From IMG/VR virus record IMGVR_UViG_3300047311_000293, positions 1 through 38,531 of that record: 38,531 nucleotides of DNA; one strand, 5' to 3'. Of the stretch, positions 1 to 8,681 are shown piece by piece (position 1 is the first letter of the stretch; every line of letters starts with the position of its first letter). The notes beneath the pieces are model-generated. The model did no database searches. It was not told the origin of the DNA and saw only the letters and a list, made by a program, of their open reading frames with translations. A program made the translations under genes and the position numbers. Source of the stretch: a virus.

Positions 1-483
1 CTCGGGGGAATGATCGGAGTCCACGAACACCATGTCGAACACACGGTTGGTCAGGGTGGTTAATCCGCCAGGAGTCTGCATCTCGATGAACTCGAAGTAG
101 GGAGCAATCTCTGGCTGGGCGAAGAACGCCCGATCATGAGCGGGACGGCATTCCATGCAGGTGAGCCTGGCACCCGGCTTACCCACGATGGAGCGCAAGA
201 TGTGCAAGGCGCTGAAGCCGGTGCAGGTGCCAAGCTCCAAGATTCTCCTGGAGTCGGTCAGGGTGGATATAGCCTCTATGGTTTCACTGGTTTCAGGCGG
301 GGTGATGAACCGTGGCTCGAACAGCGATTTAATCTTATCAGTGATCAGCTTAATGACAGCCGCCTGCTCGTGCCGCCTGACCCATTCTGGCTGGCGTTCT
401 GAGTAGGGGTTAGGCGTGACACCCACCCCATACGGAACAGCGCCATTATTAGTGATGACCTTGGTGATGGCGTCGTGGTCCAT
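1..483 (-). CDS. Class I SAM-dependent methyltransferase, C-terminus cut by window edge
   Basis: The frame starts at ATG 483-481, directly after the scaffold stop (TAA then ATG), and stays open to base 1, giving 161 residues. It shows a Rossmann motif I, RILELGTCTGFSALH, about residue 90, and an acidic strand FDMVFVDSDHSPE near the window edge. Both are typical of the Methyltransferase_24/macrocin-O-methyltransferase type, where the D-x-D-H segment helps bind metal or SAM. A long N-terminal lead (residues 1-75) is mostly helical. The gene is the most downstream visible member of the late operon, so it may modify a virion protein, a glycan or a peptide; the substrate cannot be read from sequence. 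The family is fairly clear; the role is unknown. Confidence 0.8.
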   Translation of the reverse strand, partial: MDHDAITKVITNNGAVPYGVGVTPNPYSERQPEWVRRHEQAAVIKLITDKIKSLFEPRFITPPETSETIEAISTLTDSRRILELGTCTGFSALHILRSIVGKPGARLTCMECRPAHDRAFFAQPEIAPYFEFIEMQTPGGLTTLTNRVFDMVFVDSDHSPE

Positions 484-1731
484 TTACTGTTTCAGGAAGC
501 CTTCCTTCATCGCACCCTTCACCACGGCATCCACGAAGCTCTCGTTGCTGTCGTAGTCGCTGGCCTTGGAGCCTTCACCGGAACGCACCACTGGTTCAGA
601 GCCCTGCAACTCAGCCAGGCGAGCCTTGAGTTTGGCCGACATGGTTCGCTGCATGATGAACAGGTCCCGGTAATTGGGCAGTGCCACCGCCATCATCGCC
701 AGTTCCGCCATGGCTTCCGGGGTCGGCCCCTTGCCGAAGATGGCCTTGGCCCGTTCCACCCGCTCGCGCACCCCGGCGTTCCACTGCTCGTTGTTCGGAA
801 TCTCGCGGAACATTTCCAGCCCGCCTTCATTGGGATCAGCACTGAGCTTCTTGTGGGTCTGGTTCCAGGCATTGGTCATGGCTTCATTGGTGACGGCAGC
901 CTGTTTCTGCTGGTTCTCCTCCTGGACCATCCTAACCTTGTCCCACTCAGCGGAAGCATTGGCTATCTTGCCTTCTCTTTCACGCACGGTGGCGTTAAGT
1001 GAACCCAACGCAGCCAGGAAATCAGCCTTCTCGGCGTCTCCCAGGTCGGCTGAGATTTCATTGATGGCTTCCCGGCGATGTTTGGAATCCGGCGCACGCA
1101 ACACGGGCTCCAGTTCGGCGAACTTGTCCGATGGCAGGACGCCCTTAATGACGTTGATGTTCTCAGTAATCTTGGCGTCGTAGAAAGACCTGAACGCAGG
1201 GTGGTCCGCCAACCGCTGCTTCATCACAATCTCGTCCAGCTCCTTGTTCTGTTTACGTAGCTTCTCCATCTCCTCCACAGCTACGGGAGGTGGGGCGCTC
1301 TTGAGTGTGGCCAACTCCTTCTCCAGAGTTTCAGCCCGGATGGCTTTCTGTTCGGCATCGAACGCCCGTTTGGCAATCTCGCGGAATCGGTCGGACGCCT
1401 TCGCGCTCATCCCCTTGGTCTGCTCTTTGACCATGGCCTCGTGCTCGGCCAGTTTCTCCGCTTCCGTCTTGGGCTTGGGCGGCTCCTCTTTGGGCTTGAA
1501 CAGCTCAGGCGGAAGGTCGTCCTCCAAGTCCTCACCCTCTGGTGGCTTAGGCGGGGCTGGCTGACCGGAAGGCGGGGCAGGTGGGGCCTTGCCTAAATCC
1601 TTGGCCACGGCGGCTTCGAACTCGTCGTCCAGTGCCTTGTCCAGCACGAGCCCTTGCTCCTTGGTGGCGGCAAGAGTTTTGGCGGCTATCTCTTTGGCCA
1701 ACGGTGTTGATTCTACTGCTTCTTCTGGCAT
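484..1731 (-). CDS. Probable capsid scaffolding protein
   Basis: 415 residues, acidic and highly charged. A Pro/Glu-rich disordered stretch lies about residues 49-92 (APPAPPSGQPAPPKPPEGED), followed by long predicted coiled coils about 95-175 and 225-290, and a short C-terminal helical segment. This composition, and the position downstream of the portal where the major capsid gene would follow, fits a podovirus-type scaffold, which helps the shell assemble and is then lost. The ATG is preceded by a purine-rich GGAAGGGAAG, and the previous gene's stop is 1 nt upstream (TAATATG). The call rests on composition and gene order, not on a diagnostic motif. Confidence 0.65.
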   Translation of the reverse strand: MPEEAVESTPLAKEIAAKTLAATKEQGLVLDKALDDEFEAAVAKDLGKAPPAPPSGQPAPPKPPEGEDLEDDLPPELFKPKEEPPKPKTEAEKLAEHEAMVKEQTKGMSAKASDRFREIAKRAFDAEQKAIRAETLEKELATLKSAPPPVAVEEMEKLRKQNKELDEIVMKQRLADHPAFRSFYDAKITENINVIKGVLPSDKFAELEPVLRAPDSKHRREAINEISADLGDAEKADFLAALGSLNATVREREGKIANASAEWDKVRMVQEENQQKQAAVTNEAMTNAWNQTHKKLSADPNEGGLEMFREIPNNEQWNAGVRERVERAKAIFGKGPTPEAMAELAMMAVALPNYRDLFIMQRTMSAKLKARLAELQGSEPVVRSGEGSKASDYDSNESFVDAVVKGAMKEGFLKQ

Positions 1732-1732
1732 A

Positions 1733-2020
1733 TTACTTCCCTTCCTTTTCTTCTTCCTTCACTCCCCAGTCAGCCACGATGTCCTCAGGCTTCTTAGGCA
1801 GGGGCTCACGCATGGACTTAAGCGCAGTCAACGCGCCCTTCCAGCCGTAAATCAGGCCAATCTCGTACATGGCCCCAGCACCATCACGGATTAGCTTCGG
1901 GTTGTTTGATGGGTCATCCTGCTCCAGGACGGCCAGCATGTGCTGCATGGCGGGCTGCTCCAGCACTACTGCGGCCAGGGCGAGCATGTCCCCGTTTTTA
2001 CGCCATTCCTGTAAGTTCAC
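1733..2020 (-). CDS. Small late-operon protein of unknown function (95 aa)
   Basis: I place the start at GTG 2020-2018: it overlaps the TGA of the upstream zinc-ribbon ORF (GTGA) and has a GGAGG exactly 5 nt upstream. A longer start at 2056 is possible but would overlap the zinc-ribbon gene heavily. The protein has an amphipathic helical core (MLALAAVVLEQPAMQHML), a central segment ending YEIGLIYGWKGAL, and a Lys/Glu-rich tail (GVKEEEKEGK). It sits just before the scaffold gene with translational coupling, so a role in head assembly is plausible. No family is recognised. Confidence 0.7.
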   Translation of the reverse strand: MNLQEWRKNGDMLALAAVVLEQPAMQHMLAVLEQDDPSNNPKLIRDGAGAMYEIGLIYGWKGALTALKSMREPLPKKPEDIVADWGVKEEEKEGK

Positions 2021-2130
2021 ACGCGCCTCCAGTTTCGGGTTTTGCACTTCGGGCACAGGCGGGGTTTACCGGGTTTGCGCGGCCACCATGTCCAACGACA
2101 CTTGCCGCACTTGAGCTTCTTTAAGGTCAC
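2017..2130 (-). CDS. 37-residue zinc-ribbon protein
   Basis: A short frame starting at GTG 2130-2128 encodes two CxxC knuckles, CGKC and CPKC, separated by a basic stretch WTWWPRKPGKPRL and ending TRNWRRV. The C-x2-C ... W-x-PR ... P-x-x-CPxC ... W layout is that of compact rubredoxin-like zinc ribbons in small nucleic-acid or protein-binding proteins. It fills the otherwise empty gap between the ATP-grasp stop and the 95-aa gene, and its stop overlaps the next start by GTGA, which argues for real translation. No strong Shine-Dalgarno is visible before it (AGCAGGT). Function unknown. Confidence 0.75.
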   Translation of the reverse strand: MTLKKLKCGKCRWTWWPRKPGKPRLCPKCKTRNWRRV

Positions 2131-2166
2131 ACCTGCTCTTATGCGAGCGGGCGCATTTCCGTCAAA

Positions 2167-3432
2167 CTAAAACTCAAGTCCCATCTCTTTCATGTGCTCA
2201 ATCTCCTCCAAGCCCTTATCGATGGACTCCATCTGGCAGTCCACGTAGTAGCCCTGCACCTGCCCGGCATTCTCCTTGGCCATCTCGATGGCGTCGTCCA
2301 GTGAATCCCCCATCCCGATGACCGCGCCAATCTCGGGCAGCCCCACCTCCTGCGGCACGCAGTAGTCCACCCCATCGATGCGGGTGTGGTTGCGTAGCTT
2401 CACGAAGGGCCGAATCTTCTCGGGAAACTTAATGGCCTGCCAGCCGTGGTCCGCCCAGGGGGAGTGAATCATGATTTCGCAGCCATACTCGGCCACCGGC
2501 ACGGGCTCCACCACCTCACCGTCCGCCCCCTCCCACATAATCTCGGCCCAGTTCTCGAACATCTCACAGTACAGCTCAGAGGGCGGGGAAGCAGCGCGGC
2601 AGCAGGGGTCAATCAGGAATGGCTTCTTGTCCTTGCCGTAGCGAATCTCCGAACTGAAGAACCCACGGTACTGGTAGTTCTTGAAGATGGGCGCGAGCGC
2701 ATCGTTCACCTGCAACGCAGGCGTGGGCATGTCCTCGTATTTGCGCACCCTCCCCAACGCTCCCAGGTCTTTGACTTCGATGCAAAGCATGGCGACGGGC
2801 GGGAAGTTGCCGTCAATGGTGAAACCATCGTAACCAATCTCCACCCGGTCGGGCAGGTCGTCCTCCACCACGAACTGGACGATCTTGGACTTGGCTCCCA
2901 GCTTGTGCTCCAGCTCTGCCACCTTCGGCTCGGACAGGTCGAACGTCTCGCTCTTGAACGTCTCGAAGTCGCCACGCATGGAGCTAATCTTTACCCATAC
3001 GTCATTGTGCTCCTTTAGGTATTTCTTCAGGTCTTCAGTGCCGGTGATTTCCTCATAGCCCCCTACGGGCAGTCCCAGCTTCTTGAGCAGCCTCTTAGTC
3101 TTGGCCCGGTTCAACTCCAGGTCATCGCCATACCTGGAACCCCACACCCGCTTACCCATATCCACCAGTTGCTCCTGCACGTCGGCGAAGTACACATCGG
3201 GGAACACCCACAAGTCCACCGAGTCCACGTACTCCCACATGTTCTTGATGCGGGTGATTCCCGGAATGCCATCACCCAGGATGAGGTAGTTACTCTTGGG
3301 GAACGCATCCACCCAGGGGGTAAAGTAGAGCACCTTGCCGAACGTCTCGGTGAGCTTCTCGGCCCAGAGCACGAACAGGCCATTATCCACCACGCAAACA
3401 GTCTTCTTGCTCAGGTCAGTCTTCGTCGTCAT
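2167..3432 (-). CDS. ATP-grasp fold ligase in the head gene cluster
   Basis: 421 residues. After an N-terminal Rossmann-like part (about 1-95), the ATP-grasp fold is visible: a linker helix region RAKTKRLLKKLGLPV (109-123), the nucleotide-lysine strand VWVKIS (K148), an acidic strand DRVEIGYDGF (E198), and the metal-binding strands SSEIRYG (E262) and LIDPCCRAASPPSEL (D275, R279). ATP-grasp enzymes form C-N or C-O bonds through acyl-phosphate intermediates. The usual E-x-N metal motif is replaced by D-P-C-C-R. The layout is nearer to GAR-synthetase or carboxylate-amine ligases than to RimK. It lies between portal and scaffold, an unexpected place for a metabolic enzyme, so a virion protein or peptide may be the substrate (inference). 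Its start overlaps the acidic ORF at 3416-3529. Confidence 0.82.
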   Translation of the reverse strand: MTTKTDLSKKTVCVVDNGLFVLWAEKLTETFGKVLYFTPWVDAFPKSNYLILGDGIPGITRIKNMWEYVDSVDLWVFPDVYFADVQEQLVDMGKRVWGSRYGDDLELNRAKTKRLLKKLGLPVGGYEEITGTEDLKKYLKEHNDVWVKISSMRGDFETFKSETFDLSEPKVAELEHKLGAKSKIVQFVVEDDLPDRVEIGYDGFTIDGNFPPVAMLCIEVKDLGALGRVRKYEDMPTPALQVNDALAPIFKNYQYRGFFSSEIRYGKDKKPFLIDPCCRAASPPSELYCEMFENWAEIMWEGADGEVVEPVPVAEYGCEIMIHSPWADHGWQAIKFPEKIRPFVKLRNHTRIDGVDYCVPQEVGLPEIGAVIGMGDSLDDAIEMAKENAGQVQGYYVDCQMESIDKGLEEIEHMKEMGLEF

Positions 3433-3529
3433 CGAATGTGTCGTATTTATCGCTCTTGAACCACTCGTCGGTCTTGATGTCGGACGCCCACTCCATGCGG
3501 TCGTCGTCAGATGGTACGGGGCAGTCCAT
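3416..3529 (-). CDS. 37-residue acidic ORF linking portal and ATP-grasp genes
   Basis: ATG 3529-3527 overlaps the portal stop (TAATG) and the frame ends at TGA 3416-3418, overlapping the ATP-grasp start by 17 nt. The sequence runs MDCPVPSDDDRMEW and ends DKYDTFDDDED: about a third of residues are Asp/Glu, with a few Lys, Ser and Thr. Overlaps at both ends match the tight spacing of this operon and suggest it is translated. It might be a small head protein, a DNA mimic, or a peptide substrate of the adjacent ATP-grasp enzyme, as with acidic graspetide precursors; this last idea is inference only. A second ATG (residue 12) is available. Confidence 0.6.
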   Translation of the reverse strand: MDCPVPSDDDRMEWASDIKTDEWFKSDKYDTFDDDED

Positions 3530-5841
3530 TATTCGCTGAAGGCTGAGTATCGTTTACGGCGCAAGTCAGCCGCCGTTTTCGCGTCGGCCAGGACCATGCC
3601 CTGCTGGGTCTTGCCCGCCGTTAGGGCCATGGATTGATCGTGTTTCTCCTGCTTCTGCCGCATAGCCTCGTTGGTCTTCTCGCGGGAGAGCTGGATCTTC
3701 GATTCCGTCTCGGCCTGCTTCAACTGCATCGAGTTCATCACCTGGTCCTGTTGTTGTTTGGCCTGCTGCTGCTGTTGGATATGCTGCTGAATCTGGCCCT
3801 GGAGTTTGTCGGCAATGCCACCCAGTTGCTTGAGCTGGCCTTCGACCATGGTGGCAATCTGCTTGTGCATCGGGTCCTTCTTAATCTCGGCCAAGTGTTG
3901 GGCGGTGTGAGCACCAGCCCCGTGAAGGAACGTCAGGACATGAGCTGGGTCGCCACCCTGCTTGAGTGAATTCACCGCATCCGAAGCAGCCTTCAGGTGG
4001 ACGGCGGCATGGACCACCGAGTTCTGGGTCTTGGTGATCATGACTGGGCTGCCGATGGAGATTGCGGCGTTTTCCAGGGTGGCGGTAGCTTGGTCGTTCT
4101 CCAGGTTTGGCGTCAGGCTGCTCTTGGGGTTCCAGCGACCCACGTTCTCACTGCCCGCCATGACGGAGATGGCGCTATCCAGCCAGTTCTGCTTGCCCGC
4201 TTCGTTCATCATCGGGACGAGCGTGGAAGTCTCCTGGATGGTTTGCTGGCGCATGAATAGGGAACCATTGCCCATGTTGCGCGTAGCCCGGACCCAGAGC
4301 GGCTTCAAGAGGCATTTAGCGGGCACCCCAGCTTCCTGGCACTTGCGCTGGAACTCCAGAGCCATGGAAGCGGGACCCCCGTTGTCATCGAACTGGTTTG
4401 GGTCAGCAGCCCTGCGGTACACCTCCTCGAAGATGCAATCCATCTGGGTGTTGAAACGGTTCACGGCACCCTTGCCCAGCATGGCTTCCTTGCTGGCGTC
4501 GAAGCTCACCTGCCGGGCGGTGGGCGGGTTACCCTGCTCACGGCTCATCGGGCGGCGATACTGGCCAGTGTTGCTCTCCAGTTTGTTGGAGAGCGACTGC
4601 TCGATGGCCAGTCCTTCCTCCATGCGGCCCGCGATACCCCACTGGGTAATCTCCAGGTTGGGCGGCAGCACGGAGAGCGGACCCAGTTGCATGATGGCCA
4701 TGGCTTCCTCGGCCCGGGCGGTGGTGGGCCGGGTGAGCACACTCATGTTGATGAAGGCATTGTCCACGATGGCGCAGTTGAGCCGGTTCTTGATTTCGAT
4801 GAACGGGTTCAACTTGATGGCCAGGCCCTTGATGGAATGCCAGGTGCCATCGCCAATGTCGTAGAAGACAGTGCCCACCACCTGGCGGAAACTATCGAAG
4901 CGTCCGATCTTCTTGTAGATGAACCGAACCCCATCCTGGCCCGTTGTCTCGTCCACCCACTTGCCGTCCTTGGCCGGGTAACGCTCCTCCACGATCAAGT
5001 GGCTCACCCTGCCATCGAACTCCTTCACGAACATATGGGCGCACTTGATGATGGAGGACTTCACCGTCTGGTAAAGGTCGTGGTTGCGCAGCTCCTTTTG
5101 CAACAGCTCGTAGTCCACGCGGGCGTTGTCGGTGTCGTACTCGGGCAGGGCGCGGTTGATGGCGTCCAGGGTGGCTTTGATGTCCCAGCCCACCGCCCGG
5201 GCAGTTTCCGTATTACGAATATGCCCGTAGAGTTCATGCACCGTCATCGACTCACGCACCACTAACAGCTCCAGTTGGTCTGGGTCCGAAGGCGTCTGGT
5301 CGGGCACCAGGATGCGGGTGTGCGGGATGGCCCGGTACTGCCAGTTGGTTCGGTTGGGCCACATGACGAAGCCCTTCCCGAAGCCCACCATGTCGTTAAT
5401 CATCTGCTGGGTGTTCCAGTCAAAGCCCGCCCACGATTTGAGCAAGTCATCGAAGTGCTGGGTGACGACACGGGAATACCTGGCCTTCTTGTCCTGGTCT
5501 GGCTCATCCACCTCAATCTTGCAGTAGGTGTCGGCCTCGGCGAATAGATCGTAGAAGGGCTGGCAGGCGGAGTTGAGGATAGCCTCGCCCTCTCGGAAGT
5601 TGACGTTGGTGCGGTAGGTCTGGCCCTGGCGGCGAAGCTCGTCATGGCTGTAGGGGGCGTTGCCGTCCAACATGCCCTTGGTCCTGGCATCCACCCGTGA
5701 GCGTTCCTGGTTGGCATAGATGAGCAGCCACACCATTTGCCCGGCCTTGTTGGGGTCGGAGAGCCGTTCCTCGGGCACCACGCCAGTCAGCGACGGTTTA
5801 GCCAACTGCATGGCGTCGATTTCTGCGGGAAGGTCTAGCAT
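3529..5841 (-). CDS. Portal protein
   Basis: 770 residues, a length usual for podovirus portals. The N-terminal half has the mixed alpha/beta pattern of portal wings (NVNFREGEAILNSACQPFYD, VGFGKGFVMWPNR, IPHTRILVPD). The middle holds a long helical crown-stem region (NRLNCAIVDNAFINMSVLTR), and the C-terminus has a Gln-rich coiled coil (IQQHIQQQQQAKQQQDQ) as in many barrel-type portals. The portal forms the dodecameric DNA entry ring at one capsid vertex and binds the terminase. The order terminase, Cys-rich protein, portal, scaffold supports the call. Its start overlaps the upstream stop as TAATG, indicating coupling. Confidence 0.88.
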   Translation of the reverse strand: MLDLPAEIDAMQLAKPSLTGVVPEERLSDPNKAGQMVWLLIYANQERSRVDARTKGMLDGNAPYSHDELRRQGQTYRTNVNFREGEAILNSACQPFYDLFAEADTYCKIEVDEPDQDKKARYSRVVTQHFDDLLKSWAGFDWNTQQMINDMVGFGKGFVMWPNRTNWQYRAIPHTRILVPDQTPSDPDQLELLVVRESMTVHELYGHIRNTETARAVGWDIKATLDAINRALPEYDTDNARVDYELLQKELRNHDLYQTVKSSIIKCAHMFVKEFDGRVSHLIVEERYPAKDGKWVDETTGQDGVRFIYKKIGRFDSFRQVVGTVFYDIGDGTWHSIKGLAIKLNPFIEIKNRLNCAIVDNAFINMSVLTRPTTARAEEAMAIMQLGPLSVLPPNLEITQWGIAGRMEEGLAIEQSLSNKLESNTGQYRRPMSREQGNPPTARQVSFDASKEAMLGKGAVNRFNTQMDCIFEEVYRRAADPNQFDDNGGPASMALEFQRKCQEAGVPAKCLLKPLWVRATRNMGNGSLFMRQQTIQETSTLVPMMNEAGKQNWLDSAISVMAGSENVGRWNPKSSLTPNLENDQATATLENAAISIGSPVMITKTQNSVVHAAVHLKAASDAVNSLKQGGDPAHVLTFLHGAGAHTAQHLAEIKKDPMHKQIATMVEGQLKQLGGIADKLQGQIQQHIQQQQQAKQQQDQVMNSMQLKQAETESKIQLSREKTNEAMRQKQEKHDQSMALTAGKTQQGMVLADAKTAADLRRKRYSAFSE

Positions 5842-6449
5842 TAGTTCTTTCTACACCAGCACCACTGGGGCAGGCCAGCCAGTGTTTCCGGGGTCATGTG
5901 TTGTTGAAGCAGGTCCAGTGGAATCCAAACCTTGGCCTTGAGCGAACAGCCGCACGCCGCGCAGACGCCCAGCATGGAGTCGGCGTTAACTTCCTCCCCG
6001 CCCACGACGGAGTTGACCACCTGGCGGATGGTGTTCATGGAGCAGGTAGTGCAAGAGGAAGTAGGCTGGTTAGCGGGACAGGATGCACAGATATTAGCAC
6101 GAGTGTTGGCTTCCTCCCGAGTAACTTTTTGCCTACCTCCTATAAGGAATTTCCCCAGGACGACGGTCGCGGCCAGGACATCGGTCAGGTTGAGTTGATG
6201 ATAAGTGAAGGCCGGTTCGGTCTGGTGATTGCACGTTCCTGGCGGCATGCCCGTGCAAAGCTGGTCTTCCACGATCTGGTCCATCTCACTGGAGATGGGA
6301 AGGTTGTTGGCGGTGCGGTGGCGGGTGACGGCACTGACCAACTCGTGGTAGGACGCAGCACTGACCCAGGTCTGGGTTTCCCGGTTTAGATATTTGAACC
6401 CGCCTGGAGGCACCGTACCGCGATCAATCAGCTTAAGCATACGGACCAT
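5841..6449 (-). CDS. Cysteine-rich metal-binding protein between terminase and portal
   Basis: About 202 residues if started at MVRMLKLIDRG (ATG 6449-6447) or 199 from the next ATG (6440). The frame is open further upstream, but that would overlap the terminase by 86 nt. It carries four cysteine clusters: CASCP, CTTC, a CAACGC, and a terminal WCWCRKN. The segment MLGVCAACGCSLKAKVWIPL looks like a second zinc or iron-sulfur knuckle. An N-terminal alpha/beta part contains RQKVTREEANTRANIC leading into the first knuckle. The family is familiar as an unnamed phage protein beside terminase/portal genes. A role in packaging or head completion is likely only from position. Confidence 0.75.
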   Translation of the reverse strand: MVRMLKLIDRGTVPPGGFKYLNRETQTWVSAASYHELVSAVTRHRTANNLPISSEMDQIVEDQLCTGMPPGTCNHQTEPAFTYHQLNLTDVLAATVVLGKFLIGGRQKVTREEANTRANICASCPANQPTSSCTTCSMNTIRQVVNSVVGGEEVNADSMLGVCAACGCSLKAKVWIPLDLLQQHMTPETLAGLPQWCWCRKN

Positions 6450-8211
6450 CCGAGTACTGCATGTCAGATTCGTAGATGGAATGGGCCTTATCCGCAAGCT
6501 GTTTCCAGTTGGACACACCCCTGGACTGGCCGGTGGAGATGCCCCCAGCCAATGCCCCGAAGCGGGTCCGGCACAAGTCGAGCATGACGAAGGCGCAATC
6601 GGCGATGTCGGGAGAAAAGCTGATGCGCTTCTTCATGTCCTTCTTGGTTTCCACCCGGACGCGCAAGCCTTCCGCCCCCTTCACCGTGTCGTACTTGCGG
6701 GCCTTCATCTCCCTGGCCATGTCGTCGGTCACGCCTTTGATCTGCCCATACTTCATGAACTCCCGGCCCACCCACCACAACTCCGACACCCTGCGGTCAT
6801 ACTTGTCGCAGGAGAGCGTGGGGTCGGTGGCACTGACCTGAAGCTGGCTGGCCTTGCCTGAGAAGTTAATCCCGGCCACCCGGTCGTTCCACTCCTCGTG
6901 GATAATGGAGAGCAGGACAGCCCCGGCCCCCGTGGAATCCAGGCCGCAATTCTCCGGCGAAACTGCACGCTTAATGCAGTTGTCTCGGAACAGCCGGGCA
7001 ATCTGGTAGTCACGAGGCACCTTCACGCTAGCGTTATCGTGCAAGGGGATCACCTCGTCGTATTGCAGCACCCAGATCCCCTTACTGTCCTTGCCCCAGC
7101 GACCGAAGATTTGAATGGCCCTGTCGCCGTCGTTGGTGAAGGCGGGGTCCAGGGCAGAGACAGGGGTAGGCTCAAACATCCAGGTGACCTGGTCCATGGC
7201 GTTCCCGGCAATCATGTCGGCGTCGGAGTAGATGACGTTCTCCCAGCCGATGGGGGAAGGGAACGAACGGCACATGCGCCAGAAGCCAGCCGAGTTCTCT
7301 CCGAAGTTGTTCCGGTGCTCCTTTAGGTGGCGGGAGTTGTAGCAGGGGTACTCATTCTCCTTGCTGCGGCCTTCGAGAATGTTGGGCGACTTCAACCCAT
7401 CAAAGCGGATGCAGTAGCCCTTCTCGGTTTCCCACTCCAGGCTATCCTCGGTGATTTCCTTGTAGCCACCCTTGGGCCGGACAAACACACCAAGGGGGTC
7501 ATAGATGCTGTTGAAGTTGCCGATGCCCACCATTTGGAACGTGGCCCCCTCGCCCACCTGCACGGTGAGGTTGGAGTAAGCCGCCTCCATCAGAGCCTCG
7601 GAGAGTTCGGGCAGCTCATCGGCGATGAGGAAGACGTGCTTGTTCTTCATGCCGATCAGTTTGCCGATGGCTTCCTTCTCCTTCTTCTTCTCGCCTGCGA
7701 TCAAGGCAATGCCGGATTTGTCGTTGTTAGCTTCACCCGTGTTCTCGTCGATGGTGCCAATCATGCCCACCGAATCCTTGAGCTTGCCGGGCAGCTTCAC
7801 CACTGAAGCCTGGAAGTAGGCGGTGGCCGATCCCCAGATGCGCTTGCGGGAATCCTTGAGCGAGGTGGAGGTAAGGAGCACCAGGCTGTTCACTGGATCA
7901 CAAAGCCAGTTAATGATGCCCCAGACAGCGGCGGCATCGGTCTTGCCAGAGGAGGCGCAACCCACCACACCCAGGTATTGGCGCTTGCACAGTTCGTGGA
8001 TCATCTTCTCGGCCCAGGGATGACGCAGGAAGGGCTTGGTGCTCTTGGGTGGCCAGAGCAGGCTGGCAATGTTCCAGAAGTAGTTCTCCCGACCAATGCC
8101 ACCCACGGCAGCGGGCGGATCGAGGCGGAAGGCGATCATCTCCACCTCCAGCTCATTAAGCTGCATAGGGTGCTGGATGCCGTAGGGATAGCGATAGAGT
8201 TTTTCAGCCAT
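6433..8211 (-). CDS. terL: Terminase large subunit (packaging ATPase-nuclease)
   Basis: 592 residues. The N-terminal ATPase has Walker A GCASSGKT (84-91) and Walker B VFLIADE (193-199) ending in the catalytic glutamate. The RNase H-like nuclease half shows ALDPAF (D355), CGLDSTGAG (D425) and an acidic SPDIADCAFVMLDL near residue 545, the usual metal-binding carboxylates. TerL cuts concatemeric DNA and pumps it into the prohead through the portal. It starts the left late block and is divergent from the plus-strand SLOG gene. No Shine-Dalgarno is visible before ATG 8211 (TTTATTTTTATGG); an internal Met at residue 16 is an alternative start. Confidence 0.94.
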   Translation of the reverse strand: MAEKLYRYPYGIQHPMQLNELEVEMIAFRLDPPAAVGGIGRENYFWNIASLLWPPKSTKPFLRHPWAEKMIHELCKRQYLGVVGCASSGKTDAAAVWGIINWLCDPVNSLVLLTSTSLKDSRKRIWGSATAYFQASVVKLPGKLKDSVGMIGTIDENTGEANNDKSGIALIAGEKKKEKEAIGKLIGMKNKHVFLIADELPELSEALMEAAYSNLTVQVGEGATFQMVGIGNFNSIYDPLGVFVRPKGGYKEITEDSLEWETEKGYCIRFDGLKSPNILEGRSKENEYPCYNSRHLKEHRNNFGENSAGFWRMCRSFPSPIGWENVIYSDADMIAGNAMDQVTWMFEPTPVSALDPAFTNDGDRAIQIFGRWGKDSKGIWVLQYDEVIPLHDNASVKVPRDYQIARLFRDNCIKRAVSPENCGLDSTGAGAVLLSIIHEEWNDRVAGINFSGKASQLQVSATDPTLSCDKYDRRVSELWWVGREFMKYGQIKGVTDDMAREMKARKYDTVKGAEGLRVRVETKKDMKKRISFSPDIADCAFVMLDLCRTRFGALAGGISTGQSRGVSNWKQLADKAHSIYESDMQYSDGPYA

Positions 8212-8339
8212 AAAAATAAATCTTGCGCATATTCACCAGGCTGCTTACATAGCCACCATGAACTGCAACATACTCTTGCGAGCATGGCAGAGACACCTGA
8301 AGCTGACAAAGCTGTACGAGCGGCAACATTCGTCCAAAC

Positions 8340-8681
8340 ATGAGAACGATCATCGCCGGAAGCCGGGACATCTGGGTTCGCGCCGAAGTGTGGAAGGCCA
8401 TCGAAGCGTGCGGCCACGACATCACTGAGGTGGTCTGCGGGGAAGCCCGTGGGGTAGATGCCCTGGGCAAAGCCTGGGCCTTTGAGAATGGCGTTCCCGT
8501 GAAGTCCTTCCCGGCCAACTGGGACAAATACGGCAAGGCGGCTGGAGCCATCCGCAATGAGGCCATGGTAGCCTACGCCCAAGCGGCTATCGTCATCTGG
8601 GATGGGGCTTCGCCGGGGTCGGCGGACATGATTCGGCGGGCCGAGAGGGCTAACCTGAAGCTACACATCCACCGGGTGTGA
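8340..8681 (+). CDS. SLOG-family (DUF2493/YspA-like) nucleotide-binding protein
   Basis: 113 residues that match the whole YspA-type SLOG domain: MRTIIAGSRDI at the N-terminus, CGEARGVDALGKAWA (the G-x-G-x-D loop), FPANWDKYGKAAGAIRNEAM, and a C-terminal WDGASPGSADMIRRAE. SLOG domains bind nucleotides or nucleotide-derived signals. Small free-standing copies are frequent in phages, with no settled function. The gene begins the plus-strand accessory block, divergent from terL, with a 128-bp gap in between. The length is normal for the family. Confidence 0.9.
   Translation: MRTIIAGSRDIWVRAEVWKAIEACGHDITEVVCGEARGVDALGKAWAFENGVPVKSFPANWDKYGKAAGAIRNEAMVAYAQAAIVIWDGASPGSADMIRRAERANLKLHIHRV

Noticed and set aside
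2446-3018. 190-codon plus-strand frame
   Set aside because: Antisense shadow of the ATP-grasp gene, whose motifs are all on the minus strand.
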